A DNA stretch of 11,660 nucleotides from Chloroflexota bacterium (GCA_020850915.1 JADZDV010000416.1:1-11660), one strand, 5' to 3'. Counted from the stretch's first letter, positions 5,785 to 11,660 are shown. Program-made: numbers and translations. Notes: a model not told the origin generated them from the letters alone.

Positions 5785-6399
5785 CTTGATCTCGGGATCC
5801 TTGCCCGTGCACAACACGTACGCGCGGCGCCCGCCAACCGGTGCCATCAACACGTCCGTTTGGCGAGGGAGAGTCACGGACCTGACCACATCCCGGGACC
5901 GTCTGGCGCGCCGCCGACGGATAGTAACGCGCAGGTCGTGACTCCGCACAGTGCGCCGAAAAAAGCGTGGGTCCCGCGGCGGCGCCAGCCAACGGTCGAG
6001 ACGAAGCAGCGGGCCGTTCGCAAAGAGGCGGAGAGATGTCGCGGTTACTTGCAGACTGCCGAACTTGAGCGTACAGTGGAGGCTGGGCAGCGCGCATCAG
6101 CGCGTGGTCCCTCCCTGCTGGGCTCGGGGCGGGGCGCTCGAGCAGAGACCCCAGGTCGCCGTTCCCGCGCGACGCCTCCAGCCCGATCCACTCAGTCGGC
6201 GAGCGCCCCGTCTGCGTCCGTTGCCGCCTGCCAGGGAGCATCGGGATTCCCCCCGTTGCACCAGCGTTGCTGCTCATGGGAAACTCGCGCTATCTCGATG
6301 GATGTACCGGTCCGCGCCGTCAGGGCGGCGTCGAAGCTCCCGGGGCAACCTACCGGTACCAGTGGCCTCAGATCGCCGAAGGGTGGACCCAACCTCTAC
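5785..6399. other. Gene-free divergent leader region
   Basis: These 615 bases separate the divergent receiver and sigma-factor genes. Open frames exist on both strands but their translations are Arg/Pro/Ser-rich with no recognisable fold. One plus-strand frame simply extends the sigma factor upstream to 5860 without resembling its family. Promoter-like motifs are visible: TTGCAG-17-TACAGT at 6049-6077 (plus), TACTAT at 5921-5926 (minus) and GGATT-17-GTTG at 6244-6269 (plus). The length leaves room for regulation or a small RNA, but I see no firm example of either. Confidence 0.5.
6049..6077 (+). promoter_or_regulatory. Possible housekeeping promoter (TTGCAG-17-TACAGT)
   Basis: TTGCAG at 6049-6054 and TACAGT at 6072-6077 are separated by exactly 17 bases on the plus strand, upstream of the sigma-factor gene. 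The hexamers match the consensus at three and four of six positions. It would give a leader of about 315 bases. Confidence 0.25.
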
Positions 6400-6960
6400 A
6401 TGGATCGAAGAGACTCCTTCGAACAGGAAGCACTCCCGCACCTGGACGCCCTCTATCGGACAGCGCTGCGCATGACCCGCAACCCCCAGGACGCAGAGGA
6501 TCTTGTCCAGGAGACGTACCTTCGGGCGTACCGGTTCTTCGACCGGTTCCAGCCCGGGACGAACCTGCGCGCCTGGCTGTTCAAGATCCTGACGAACAAC
6601 TACATCAACACGTACCGAAAGGCGAGCCAGGAGCCGCGGGTTGCTTCGCTGGAGGACCAGGAGGAGTTCTCGCTCTACGCGCTGTTGTCCCGACAGGGAG
6701 CGCTGGGCGGAGTCACCGTCGAGGACCAGGTGCTGGATGCGTTTGCCGAGGACGACATTCTCGCGGCGATCGACAACCTCCCGGACGCCTTCCGCATGAC
6801 GGTGTTGTTGGCTGACGTCGAGGGATTCTCTTATAAGGAGATAGCGGAGATCACCGACGTCAGTATCGGCACAGTGATGTCACGGTTGTTCCGGGGACGT
6901 CGGCTCCTTCAGAAAGCGCTCTGGGAACGGGCGCGGGCGGCAGGGATCGTACATGCTTAG
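6400..6960 (+). CDS. ECF sigma factor, SigR/RpoE-like
   Basis: A 186-residue sigma-70-family factor of the extracytoplasmic-function group with only regions 2 and 4. Region 2 spans about residues 8-78 and includes [20 protein letters not shown], the core-polymerase and -10 contact region, then [20 protein letters not shown]. Region 4 spans about 115-172, with [25 protein letters not shown] and a helix-turn-helix ending in [12 protein letters not shown]. The overall wording is close to the SigR/SigH type that responds to thiol oxidative stress in Actinobacteria, and the next gene is an RsrA-like anti-sigma factor, which fits. ATG 6400 is chosen because the conserved [22 protein letters not shown] block begins there; no strong Shine-Dalgarno precedes it (GGGTGG is 13 bases away). 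The targets are likely thioredoxin-type and protein-quality genes, by analogy only. Confidence 0.92.
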   Translation: MDRRDSFEQEALPHLDALYRTALRMTRNPQDAEDLVQETYLRAYRFFDRFQPGTNLRAWLFKILTNNYINTYRKASQEPRVASLEDQEEFSLYALLSRQGALGGVTVEDQVLDAFAEDDILAAIDNLPDAFRMTVLLADVEGFSYKEIAEITDVSIGTVMSRLFRGRRLLQKALWERARAAGIVHA

Positions 6961-6985
6961 AGCTGGTGGCCTTTCTTCTCCGAGC

Positions 6986-7006
6986 GCCGGGCCGTGCTGG
7001 CCCGGC
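6986..7006 (+). terminator. Perfect GC hairpin between sigma and anti-sigma genes
   Basis: GCCGGGCC-GTGCT-GGCCCGGC is an 8-bp perfect stem with a 5-base loop, starting 25 bases after the sigma stop. No T-tract follows. It may be an attenuator, an RNA-processing or a stability element that reduces anti-sigma output relative to sigma. Confidence 0.4.
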
Positions 7007-7127
7007 AATGCTCACCACAGACCCGCGTCAACGCTCGCGGAACGACTCGAGCGGAGCAGGGAACGGCCAGACCGGCTCTCAGGGAGGGAGCGGTGCCCCG
7101 ACCGGGGATTGGACGTGGTGTCGACCG

Positions 7128-7373
7128 ATGAACTGTAACGACACCATGGAGCGGCTCCAGACCTATCTGGACCGAGAGCTCACCGACACAGAGGTCGGCG
7201 AAGTCAAGATTCACCTGGACCGCTGCCCGCCTTGTCTGGATCACTACAAGTTCGAAGAGAAGTTCCGCCGGCTTGTACGCGTCAACGCCGGCAAGAACCG
7301 GGCGCCGGCTGGTCTCCGCGAAGTTATCCTGCGCCGCTGCCAGTCGCAGGGTGACTGGCAGATCGAGAGCTGA
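7128..7373 (+). CDS. Zinc-binding anti-sigma factor, RsrA-like (ZAS family)
   Basis: An 81-residue soluble protein directly downstream of the ECF sigma gene. It has the ZAS motif His29-x3-Cys33-x2-Cys36 (HLDRCPPC) and an N-terminal Cys3. The distances Cys3 to His29 (26), His29 to Cys33 and Cys33 to Cys36 equal those between Cys11, His37, Cys41 and Cys44 of RsrA, so the zinc site looks complete. In RsrA, oxidation of the zinc thiols releases zinc and the sigma factor; this gene probably does the same for the neighbouring sigma. Another cysteine, Cys71, lies near the C-terminus. No membrane segment is seen, so it acts in the cytoplasm. ATG 7128 is chosen because it keeps Cys3; ATG 7146 would lose it. 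No Shine-Dalgarno is visible, and the gene is 167 bases from the sigma stop, an unusually wide gap. Confidence 0.88.
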   Translation: MNCNDTMERLQTYLDRELTDTEVGEVKIHLDRCPPCLDHYKFEEKFRRLVRVNAGKNRAPAGLREVILRRCQSQGDWQIES

Positions 7374-7380
7374 GCTCCAG

Positions 7381-7398
7381 CCGCGAGCGCTAGCGCGG
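7381..7398. terminator. Short palindrome between convergent genes
   Basis: CCGCG (7381-7385) pairs with CGCGG (7394-7398) around an 8-base loop containing GCTAGC. It lies in the 37-base gap between the anti-sigma stop and the lgt stop. The stem is short and has no T-tract, so a role as terminator is only suggested by position. Confidence 0.25.
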
Positions 7399-7410
7399 CG
7401 CCCTGGGACG

Positions 7411-8241
7411 CTAGGTTCCGCTGTCCGCCGCGCCGCGGGCCGCGGCGACACCTGGGTCGCCCGAGGCGTTCTTGCGACTCCGCGCAGAGAGGAACACCAG
7501 CGCCCAGACGGCGGCTGCCCCCACGACGAACGACATCAGCTGCGCTTGCGAGAGGCCGGCGGCGAAGATAGTGTCCACCCGGAAGAACTGCACGAAGAAC
7601 CGTGCAAACGAGTATGCCGCGCTAAAGAGCCAGAACACCATGCTGGAGCGCGGCATGCGTCCGAAGACGCCGACCAGAACACCCAGGATCAGCAGGTCCA
7701 GCAGCATCTCGTACGTCACCGCCGAGTGGACCGCCACGCCCGGCTCCCCGAGGGTGTTCGGGTGGGTGTAGCTGACCGAGAACGGCAGGCCAGCCGCGGG
7801 TGTGCCGTGGTGCTCCCCGTTGATGATGTCCCCGATACGGCCGATAGCCATGCCGAGCAGGAGGCAGGGCGCCCCTACGTCCAGCAGCCTGGCAACGCTG
7901 AAGCCGCGACGCCAGGCGTAGATCGCTCCCACGAGAGGCCCGCCCAGCACGGTGCCGAAGATGGCCAGGCCGCCCTCGTTGATCATGACGATCTTCATCG
8001 GGTCGCGGACGTAGAAATCCCACTGGTCCACCACATGCATCAGACGCGCGCCGATGATGCCGCCGATGACGGCCCAGAGGGCGACCGAGGTGATGTCCTC
8101 TTCCGAGAAGCCGAGCAGCGCCCCAAGACGCACGGCGAGCATGATCCCGGCCAGCACGCCGACGGCTGTGAAGAAGCCGTGCCAGGTGATAACGAAAGGA
8201 CCGCCCTGAAACAGGACGGGGTCGATGTTGATCTCGATCAT
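7411..8241 (-). CDS. lgt: Prolipoprotein diacylglyceryl transferase
   Basis: A 276-residue polytopic inner-membrane enzyme that transfers diacylglyceryl from phosphatidylglycerol to the lipobox cysteine of prolipoproteins, the first step of lipoprotein maturation. Hydrophobic segments occur at about 18-44, 53-70, 92-110, 121-138, 176-194, 200-220 and 233-253. The signature is GRIGDIINGEHHG (134-146), with Arg135, Glu143 and Gly146 aligning to E. coli Arg143, Glu151 and Gly154, preceded by NEGGLAIFG (89-96) matching the HGGL-type loop. Two residues reported as essential in E. coli differ: Tyr26 is His21 (TWHGFF) and Asn146 is Asp138. The C-terminal tail after 254 is charged and probably cytoplasmic. 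ATG 8241 begins MIEINIDPV, a normal Lgt N-terminus; the Shine-Dalgarno match is weak. A lipoprotein substrate is encoded at 2132-3202. Confidence 0.93.
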   Translation of the reverse strand: MIEINIDPVLFQGGPFVITWHGFFTAVGVLAGIMLAVRLGALLGFSEEDITSVALWAVIGGIIGARLMHVVDQWDFYVRDPMKIVMINEGGLAIFGTVLGGPLVGAIYAWRRGFSVARLLDVGAPCLLLGMAIGRIGDIINGEHHGTPAAGLPFSVSYTHPNTLGEPGVAVHSAVTYEMLLDLLILGVLVGVFGRMPRSSMVFWLFSAAYSFARFFVQFFRVDTIFAAGLSQAQLMSFVVGAAAVWALVFLSARSRKNASGDPGVAAARGAADSGT

Positions 8242-8301
8242 TCGGATGCTCTGGCGCGGCGCTCAGGCCGGCCCGCGGCGCCCCTCTCGGTAGGTGGGCA
8301 C

Positions 8302-8307
8302 AGTATA
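8302..8307 (-). promoter_or_regulatory. Possible -10 box (TATACT) for lgt
   Basis: TATACT on the minus strand (8307 to 8302) lies in the 124-base gap between the small gene and lgt, and would start transcription about 55 bases before ATG 8241. It is the same hexamer, in the same context CTATACTG, as that ahead of the M16 genes. No clear -35 was found. Confidence 0.35.
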
Positions 8308-8365
8308 GCCGGCGCACGCGGGTCTGGACGATTCCTGCCGCGCCAGAGGCGGTTCTCCGCCGGGC

Positions 8366-8566
8366 TCAGTTCGGCGCGGCGGCCATCCCAGGAGCGTTCG
8401 CCAACGCGAGCTGATATTCCCCGCACGACGGCCCAAAGACCTCGTGCTCCAGTTGACCGTTTTCGGCGAGCCAGCGGAAGAACAACAGGCGGTGAAGGGA
8501 CGCCTCCCGAGCATCCTGGCGGAACATCTGAAGCTCACTATCGTAGCGGGAGCTTTTCTCGGACAT
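8366..8566 (-). CDS. Small conserved-looking hypothetical protein, 66 residues
   Basis: I do not recognise a named family. The protein is highly charged and helical in its first 40 residues (SRYDSELQMFRQDAREASLHRLLFFRWLAENG in two amphipathic stretches), followed by LEHEVFGPSCGEY and a weak Ala-rich tail. It has no signal peptide and no membrane helix. The start is well supported: AAGGGAGG ends five bases before ATG 8566, the best ribosome site in the window; a GTG sits directly before the ATG but would be only two bases from it. It lies 124 bases upstream of lgt on the same strand. The pattern of polar helices and a conserved-looking GPSCGEY turn suggests a small protein-binding or regulatory protein, but no function can be assigned. 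Confidence 0.68.
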   Translation of the reverse strand: MSEKSSRYDSELQMFRQDAREASLHRLLFFRWLAENGQLEHEVFGPSCGEYQLALANAPGMAAAPN

Positions 8567-8946
8567 CACGGCCTCCCTTCGCGGTGCCTTCTACCTTTCT
8601 AACACATTTCTCGCTCGAGCATCTCCGGTCATTCATCCCAACCGGACACATGCTAGAACGCTCCGCGGGCAACACAAGTGCCGCCCGTGCGCGGCCGCAG
8701 TCCGCGTGCCCCGCGGTGAGATCGCGGCCGGATGGCACGCCCTTTGCTCGTACCGCGTCGAACCGTCGAGGCCGGATGCGGCTTCGCGGAGGTCCAGGAG
8801 CGTCACACCTCTGTGATACCCTGGGCACGGCAGTGACTCCGAAGCGGGGACCGCGTCAGCGCAGCCGTATAATCTCTGGTAACTGAGTCCACGGCGCGCA
8901 GACCGCGGAGGCTCGTCGCCAGAGCCTGGCTGGAAGGACGTTTGGG
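8567..8946. other. Divergent intergenic region
   Basis: These 380 bases separate the minus-strand small gene from the plus-strand zinc-ribbon gene. They hold the strong ribosome site of the small gene at the left end and a perfect TATAAT at 8868-8873 near the right end. Translations of the open frames here are Arg/Pro/Ser-rich and unlike proteins. No repeat or RNA gene was recognised. Confidence 0.5.
8868..8873 (+). promoter_or_regulatory. Consensus -10 box (TATAAT) for the zinc-ribbon gene
   Basis: TATAAT is a perfect -10 hexamer, rare by chance in such GC-rich DNA, and would start transcription near 8880, about 67 bases before ATG 8947. The expected -35 position (8845-8850) reads CGGGGA, so an activator or another -35 may be needed. 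Confidence 0.45.
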
Positions 8947-9687
8947 ATGCCTCAGGGGTTCGAAGAGATCATCGCCCAGGTGGAGCGGATCCTCCGCGTT
9001 GGGATCACGGTCATTGCCGCCTACCTGGTCGCGCTCTGGATCGCCAGCATCTGGTGGGCCTTTCGTGACATCCGCGCCAGAACCACCGACGTCTTTCTCC
9101 AGATCGCGGCAACGCTCCTGGTGGCGGTCTTCAGTTTCGCTGGCCTGGTCATCTACCTGATCCTGCGTCCACCGAAAACGCTGGCCCAGCTCTATGAAGA
9201 GTCCCTGGAGGAGGAAGCGTTTCTCCAGGGCTTCCGGGTGAACTCTGCCTGCCCGGTCTGCAAGCTTCGAACTGAGCCCGACTTCGTCTTCTGTCCCTGG
9301 TGCCAGACGCGGCTCAAGCGGCTGTGCCTGCGCTGCGAGCAGCCCATGACGCTGCGCTGGAAGATGTGTCCTTACTGTGGGCTCACCGTGACTGCGCGGC
9401 CGCCCCAGAGCGTGGAGGCGACAACCTCGCCCCCGGGCGGGGAGCTTACGGGCGCCGAGGCCGGTCTCAACGGGCATGGCTCAGCGGTGGCGGCCGCGGC
9501 GCCGTCAACGCGTGACGATACCTATCCTGCCATCCTGGACAGCGACCTCACGCGAGACGGCCGGCTGCCGAGCCACACCACGGACGAGCGTCCCGTCTCA
9601 CCGCCTGTCCGCGACGCGCGCCGCGACGCGGCGACTCGCCGCGTGCATGCGGAGCCCCCGCCGACCGACGATACCCTGCAACTGTGA
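8947..9687 (+). CDS. Membrane-anchored double zinc-ribbon protein
   Basis: A 246-residue protein of unknown function with two transmembrane helices (about 18-39 and 50-73) near the N-terminus. They are followed by a short acidic linker (LYEESLEEEAF) and four CxxC knuckles: Cys102/105, Cys116/119, Cys127/130 and Cys141/144. These would form two zinc ribbons in tandem, like the double zinc-ribbon (DZANK) class. Residues 150-246 are a low-complexity tail rich in Pro, Ala, Asp and Arg, probably disordered. With an even number of helices both ends lie on the same side, most likely the cytoplasm given the reduced cysteines. Such domains commonly bind nucleic acid or protein. ATG 8947 is supported by GGAAGGA eight bases upstream. 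The gene stands alone, divergent from the small gene and convergent with the ABC ATPase 47 bases away. Confidence 0.82.
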   Translation: MPQGFEEIIAQVERILRVGITVIAAYLVALWIASIWWAFRDIRARTTDVFLQIAATLLVAVFSFAGLVIYLILRPPKTLAQLYEESLEEEAFLQGFRVNSACPVCKLRTEPDFVFCPWCQTRLKRLCLRCEQPMTLRWKMCPYCGLTVTARPPQSVEATTSPPGGELTGAEAGLNGHGSAVAAAAPSTRDDTYPAILDSDLTRDGRLPSHTTDERPVSPPVRDARRDAATRRVHAEPPPTDDTLQL

Positions 9688-9734
9688 ACTCGGCCGGGTG
9701 CGAGCGCCAATCCGTGACGCCCGCGGACCGCCGA

Positions 9735-10841
9735 CTATGCGACGAGCGCCTGCTGACTCTGCCGATCGAAGACGTGCAGCTTCTCGGTGTCGAACACCAC
9801 TTCCGTCTCCTGGCCCGGCTTGACGCCAACGTGGGCATCCATGCGCGCGGTCAGCTCGTGGCCGTTGGAGCTGAGATAGGCGAACACCTCTGAGCCGAGC
9901 GGCTCGACGACCGAGACCCGCAGCGTGGCTCTCGAGCCGGGCCCGGCGTCGCGAACCTCGGACCGATCATGGATATGTTCGGGCCGCATTCCGAACACCA
10001 CGTCTCGGCCGACGAACGGCTTGAGCGACAGCTTCCGGCTGTCGGGGATCGTGAGCCGCAGCGACCCGGCGTCCGCGTACAGCTCGTCTTCGCCGTTCGC
10101 AACCAGCCGACCATCGAAAAAGTTCATGGCGGGACTGCCGATGAAGCCGGCGACGAACATGTTGACCGGTTGGTCGTAGATCGTCTGCGGCGTCGCGAGC
10201 TGCTGAAGGAGACCATCGCGCATGACGGCGATGCGGCTGCCCATCGTCATCGCTTCGACCTGATCGTGCGTGACGTAGATGACCGTCGTCTGGAGACGCT
10301 GGTGGAGCTTGATCAGCTCGGCTCGCGTCTGCACCCGCAGCTTCGCATCAAGGTTGGAGAGCGGCTCGTCCATCAGGAAGACCTGTGGTTCCCGGACGAT
10401 CGCCCGCCCGAGCGCCACGCGCTGCCGCTGGCCGCCGGAGAGCTGCTTCGGCTTGCGCTGGAGCAGATCCTGCAGACCGAGGATTTCGGCTGTCTCCTTG
10501 ACCCGCCGATCGATCTCCATCTTCGGCATCTTCCGGAGTTTCAGGCCGAACGCCATGTTGCCATAGACCGTCATGTGAGGATACAGGGCATAGCTCTGGA
10601 AGACCATGGCGATGTCGCGGTTCTTCGGCGCGACGTCGTTGATTCGGCGCTCCCCGATGAAGATGTCGCCCTCGCTGATCTCCTCAAGCCCAGCAACCAG
10701 ACGCAGAGCCGTTGTCTTGCCACAGCCAGAGGGCCCCACCAGGACCAGGAACTCCTTGTCCTGGATCTGAATCGACAGATCGTTGACCGCGGTAACCTCG
10801 CCAAAGCGCTTGTACACCCGGTCTAGCACCACACCCGCCAT
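9735..10841 (-). CDS. ABC transporter ATP-binding protein, MalK/UgpC-type sugar importer ATPase
   Basis: A 368-residue ATPase that would power carbohydrate or glycerol-phosphate-type import from the cytoplasmic face of the membrane. From ATG 10841: Walker A GPSGCGKTT at 36-44, Q-loop Gln82 in MVFQSYALYPHMTV, signature LSGGQRQR at 134-141, Walker B VFLMDEP at 154-160 with Glu159, D-loop SNLDAK and H-loop His192. Residues after about 235 form the regulatory C-terminal extension with TOBE-type repeats typical of MalK, UgpC and MsmX (FGMRPEHI). The full set of catalytic motifs indicates an active enzyme. No permease or binding protein gene is nearby, so it may serve several importers like MsmX. 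The start is well defined: GGGAGG five bases before the ATG; a GTG immediately before it is too close to the ribosome site. Confidence 0.93.
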   Translation of the reverse strand: MAGVVLDRVYKRFGEVTAVNDLSIQIQDKEFLVLVGPSGCGKTTALRLVAGLEEISEGDIFIGERRINDVAPKNRDIAMVFQSYALYPHMTVYGNMAFGLKLRKMPKMEIDRRVKETAEILGLQDLLQRKPKQLSGGQRQRVALGRAIVREPQVFLMDEPLSNLDAKLRVQTRAELIKLHQRLQTTVIYVTHDQVEAMTMGSRIAVMRDGLLQQLATPQTIYDQPVNMFVAGFIGSPAMNFFDGRLVANGEDELYADAGSLRLTIPDSRKLSLKPFVGRDVVFGMRPEHIHDRSEVRDAGPGSRATLRVSVVEPLGSEVFAYLSSNGHELTARMDAHVGVKPGQETEVVFDTEKLHVFDRQSQQALVA

Positions 10842-10879
10842 CACGGCCTCCCGCGACGTATCAGACGCTGAATTGCGCT

Positions 10880-10885
10880 AGCATA
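10880..10885 (-). promoter_or_regulatory. Possible -10 box (TATGCT) for the ABC ATPase
   Basis: TATGCT on the minus strand (10885 to 10880) lies about 39 bases before ATG 10841. It matches four of six consensus positions and no -35 is obvious at normal spacing; TTGGTA is 21 bases away. This is the only -10-like candidate I found close to the gene. Confidence 0.2.
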
Positions 10886-10966
10886 GCACGGCGCTCCCGT
10901 GGCCACTACCAATCCTCGGCGGTCGGATGCGCCCCAGAGTCGTTGCAGACCGCCCGCCGACCGGTA

Positions 10967-10990
10967 GTGGGCGCAGCAAGCAGCGCCCAC
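10967..10990. repeat. Hairpin 1 (GTGGGCGC stem)
   Basis: GTGGGCGC pairs perfectly with GCGCCCAC around the loop AGCAAGCA. It lies in the intergenic region between the kinase-like and ABC ATPase genes (both minus strand). The left flank carries GGTAGTGG (10963-10970), whose complement CCACTACC is at 10903-10910. No T-tract follows on either strand. Confidence 0.6.
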
Positions 10991-11016
10991 AGGCGCCGAT
11001 GTAGTGGTTCTGCGAT

Positions 11017-11050
11017 GTTGCAAGGGCGCGGCAAGCAGCGCCCCTGCAAC
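11017..11050. repeat. Hairpin 2 (GTTGCAAGGGCGC stem)
   Basis: Two 13-base arms match with a single mismatch around the loop GGCAAGCA, which shares GCAAGCA with hairpin 1. The inner stems also share GGCGC/GCGCC. It lies 64 bases downstream of the kinase-like gene stop on the minus strand and could mark its transcript end, or be one unit of a REP-like family. Confidence 0.6.
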
Positions 11051-11113
11051 GGCCGTGTCAACGCACGTCCGGCGCATCCTCACCGTCCGGAGCAGGCCGC
11101 TCGAGCCCTTCGC

Positions 11114-11660
11114 TCAGGACGAGCGCCCGGGCTCTCCCGCGCAGGTTCGCCGGAGGCGCGCTTCGACCAGATCCAGGAGCGCGCTCGAATCGCCATCGGC
11201 GTTGAGCAGGAGGTGAGGACGTGAGATCGGCTCGAAAGGACCGAGGGCGAGGTACACCTCCCAGGTCGCGTCGGACTGGTCCCCCGGGTCGCGGCTGCGC
11301 TGGCGCTGCTCGAGGTGGCGACGAGCCGACTCCGGCGACGTGGCCAGTGCCACGATCGCACTCTCCGCGCCGGCCTGCTCCGCCAACACGCAGGTCGGCT
11401 CCCGTTGGCGCTCCTTCAGGTTGGTGGCGTCGTAGATGACGGTCTCGCCTCTCGCGAGGGCGGCACTCAGCAAACGGCGACACTCGGCGTAGACCGCCTC
11501 ACCCTCTGCCACGCTGTAGACTGGCTTGGCGAAGAGCTCGTGGCGGACGACGTCGCTCTGGACCATGCTCGCCCCCAGCCGCTCGGCCAGCCGGTAGCCG
11601 AGCCGCGTCTTGCCGGTGCCCGGCCGCCCAACGAGCAGGACCAGGCAGGGGCGTGGAGGC
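11114..11660 (-). CDS. P-loop kinase-like ATPase (partial, 5' end outside window)
   Basis: 181 residues are visible; the frame is open to the right edge of the window, so the true start lies outside it. The Walker A motif GRPGTGKT is at visible residues 11-18, preceded by hydrophobic CLVLLV. VQSDVVRHELF follows as the typical substrate-binding stretch, and VIYDATNLKERQR holds the Walker B-like aspartate and Asn of small kinases. RRHLEQRQRSRD is a candidate arginine-rich lid. This layout fits the AAA_33/predicted-kinase families (polynucleotide-kinase-like, also related to zeta toxins and chloramphenicol phosphotransferase). The substrate cannot be told. No antitoxin-like partner is seen on its downstream side. 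An internal ATG at 11566 would remove the P-loop and so is not the start. Confidence 0.83.
   Translation of the reverse strand, partial: PPRPCLVLLVGRPGTGKTRLGYRLAERLGASMVQSDVVRHELFAKPVYSVAEGEAVYAECRRLLSAALARGETVIYDATNLKERQREPTCVLAEQAGAESAIVALATSPESARRHLEQRQRSRDPGDQSDATWEVYLALGPFEPISRPHLLLNADGDSSALLDLVEARLRRTCAGEPGRSS

Noticed and set aside
5462..6277. A 271-codon frame on the minus strand across the receiver gene and leader
   Set aside because: It overlaps the receiver domain out of frame and reads as Arg/Pro/Gly-rich low-complexity sequence, a shadow of the real gene.
5860..6399. N-terminal extension of the sigma factor by 180 residues
   Set aside because: The added residues look non-protein-like and the ECF family begins at MDRRDSF; the frame just happens to be open.
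7273..8886. A 537-codon open frame on the plus strand
   Set aside because: It lies antisense to lgt and the small gene, is very rich in Arg, Pro, Ser and His, and has no family resemblance. Long antisense frames are common in GC-rich DNA.
8803..9477. A 224-codon minus-strand frame
   Set aside because: It is antisense to the zinc-ribbon gene, which has a strong ribosome site, membrane helices and CxxC motifs.
9969..10826. A 285-codon plus-strand frame
   Set aside because: It is antisense to the ABC ATPase with Arg/Leu/His-biased composition typical of a shadow frame.
11114..11660. Zeta-type toxin of a toxin-antitoxin pair
   Set aside because: The P-loop kinase layout is shared with many housekeeping kinases, and no antitoxin-like small gene is seen on the visible side.

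Overview
The window is GC-rich chromosomal DNA from a bacterium. A SigR-like ECF sigma factor with a zinc-binding anti-sigma factor, an Lgt variant with GDxxNGEHHG, and a transposase remnant of a type I associate with Chloroflexota together suggest Chloroflexota, perhaps a Thermomicrobia-like lineage. This is inference from gene style; there is no rRNA here to settle it. Most of the window is ordinary housekeeping and accessory content, and I see no phage, CRISPR array, RNA gene or obvious defence system.

Layout, left to right. Positions 1-2166 (minus strand): a cupin protein, then two M16 peptidase-like genes overlapping by ATGA. The first lacks the zinc motif and the second, cut by the window edge, keeps HxxEH, so they look like the two halves of a heterodimeric peptidase. 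Positions 2132-3202 (plus): a lipoprotein with a propeller-like domain, whose start overlaps the divergent cupin start. Positions 3246-3587 (minus): a small unrecognised protein. Positions 3588-4389: no intact gene; this holds a nested inverted-repeat mosaic whose left arm is interrupted by an internally deleted transposase gene. Positions 4390-5784 (minus): a D-2-hydroxyacid dehydrogenase and a stand-alone response-regulator receiver.

Positions 5785-6399 are a gene-free leader. Positions 6400-7373 (plus) encode a SigR/RpoE-like sigma factor and an RsrA-like anti-sigma factor whose four zinc ligands have RsrA spacing. They are separated by an unusual 167-nt gap containing a perfect hairpin. 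Positions 7411-8566 (minus): Lgt, the enzyme that would lipidate the lipoprotein above, and a 66-residue small protein. Positions 8947-9687 (plus): a two-helix membrane protein with four CxxC pairs. Positions 9735-10841 (minus): a MalK/UgpC-type ABC ATPase without its permeases. Positions 10842-11113: two related hairpins. Positions 11114-11660 (minus): a P-loop kinase-like protein cut by the window edge.

The most interesting parts are the repeat mosaic (3673-4357), the sigma/anti-sigma spacing and hairpin, the divergent overlap with a promoter-like motif inside it, and the split M16 pair. Promoter calls rest on eye-matched -10 motifs and are weak.
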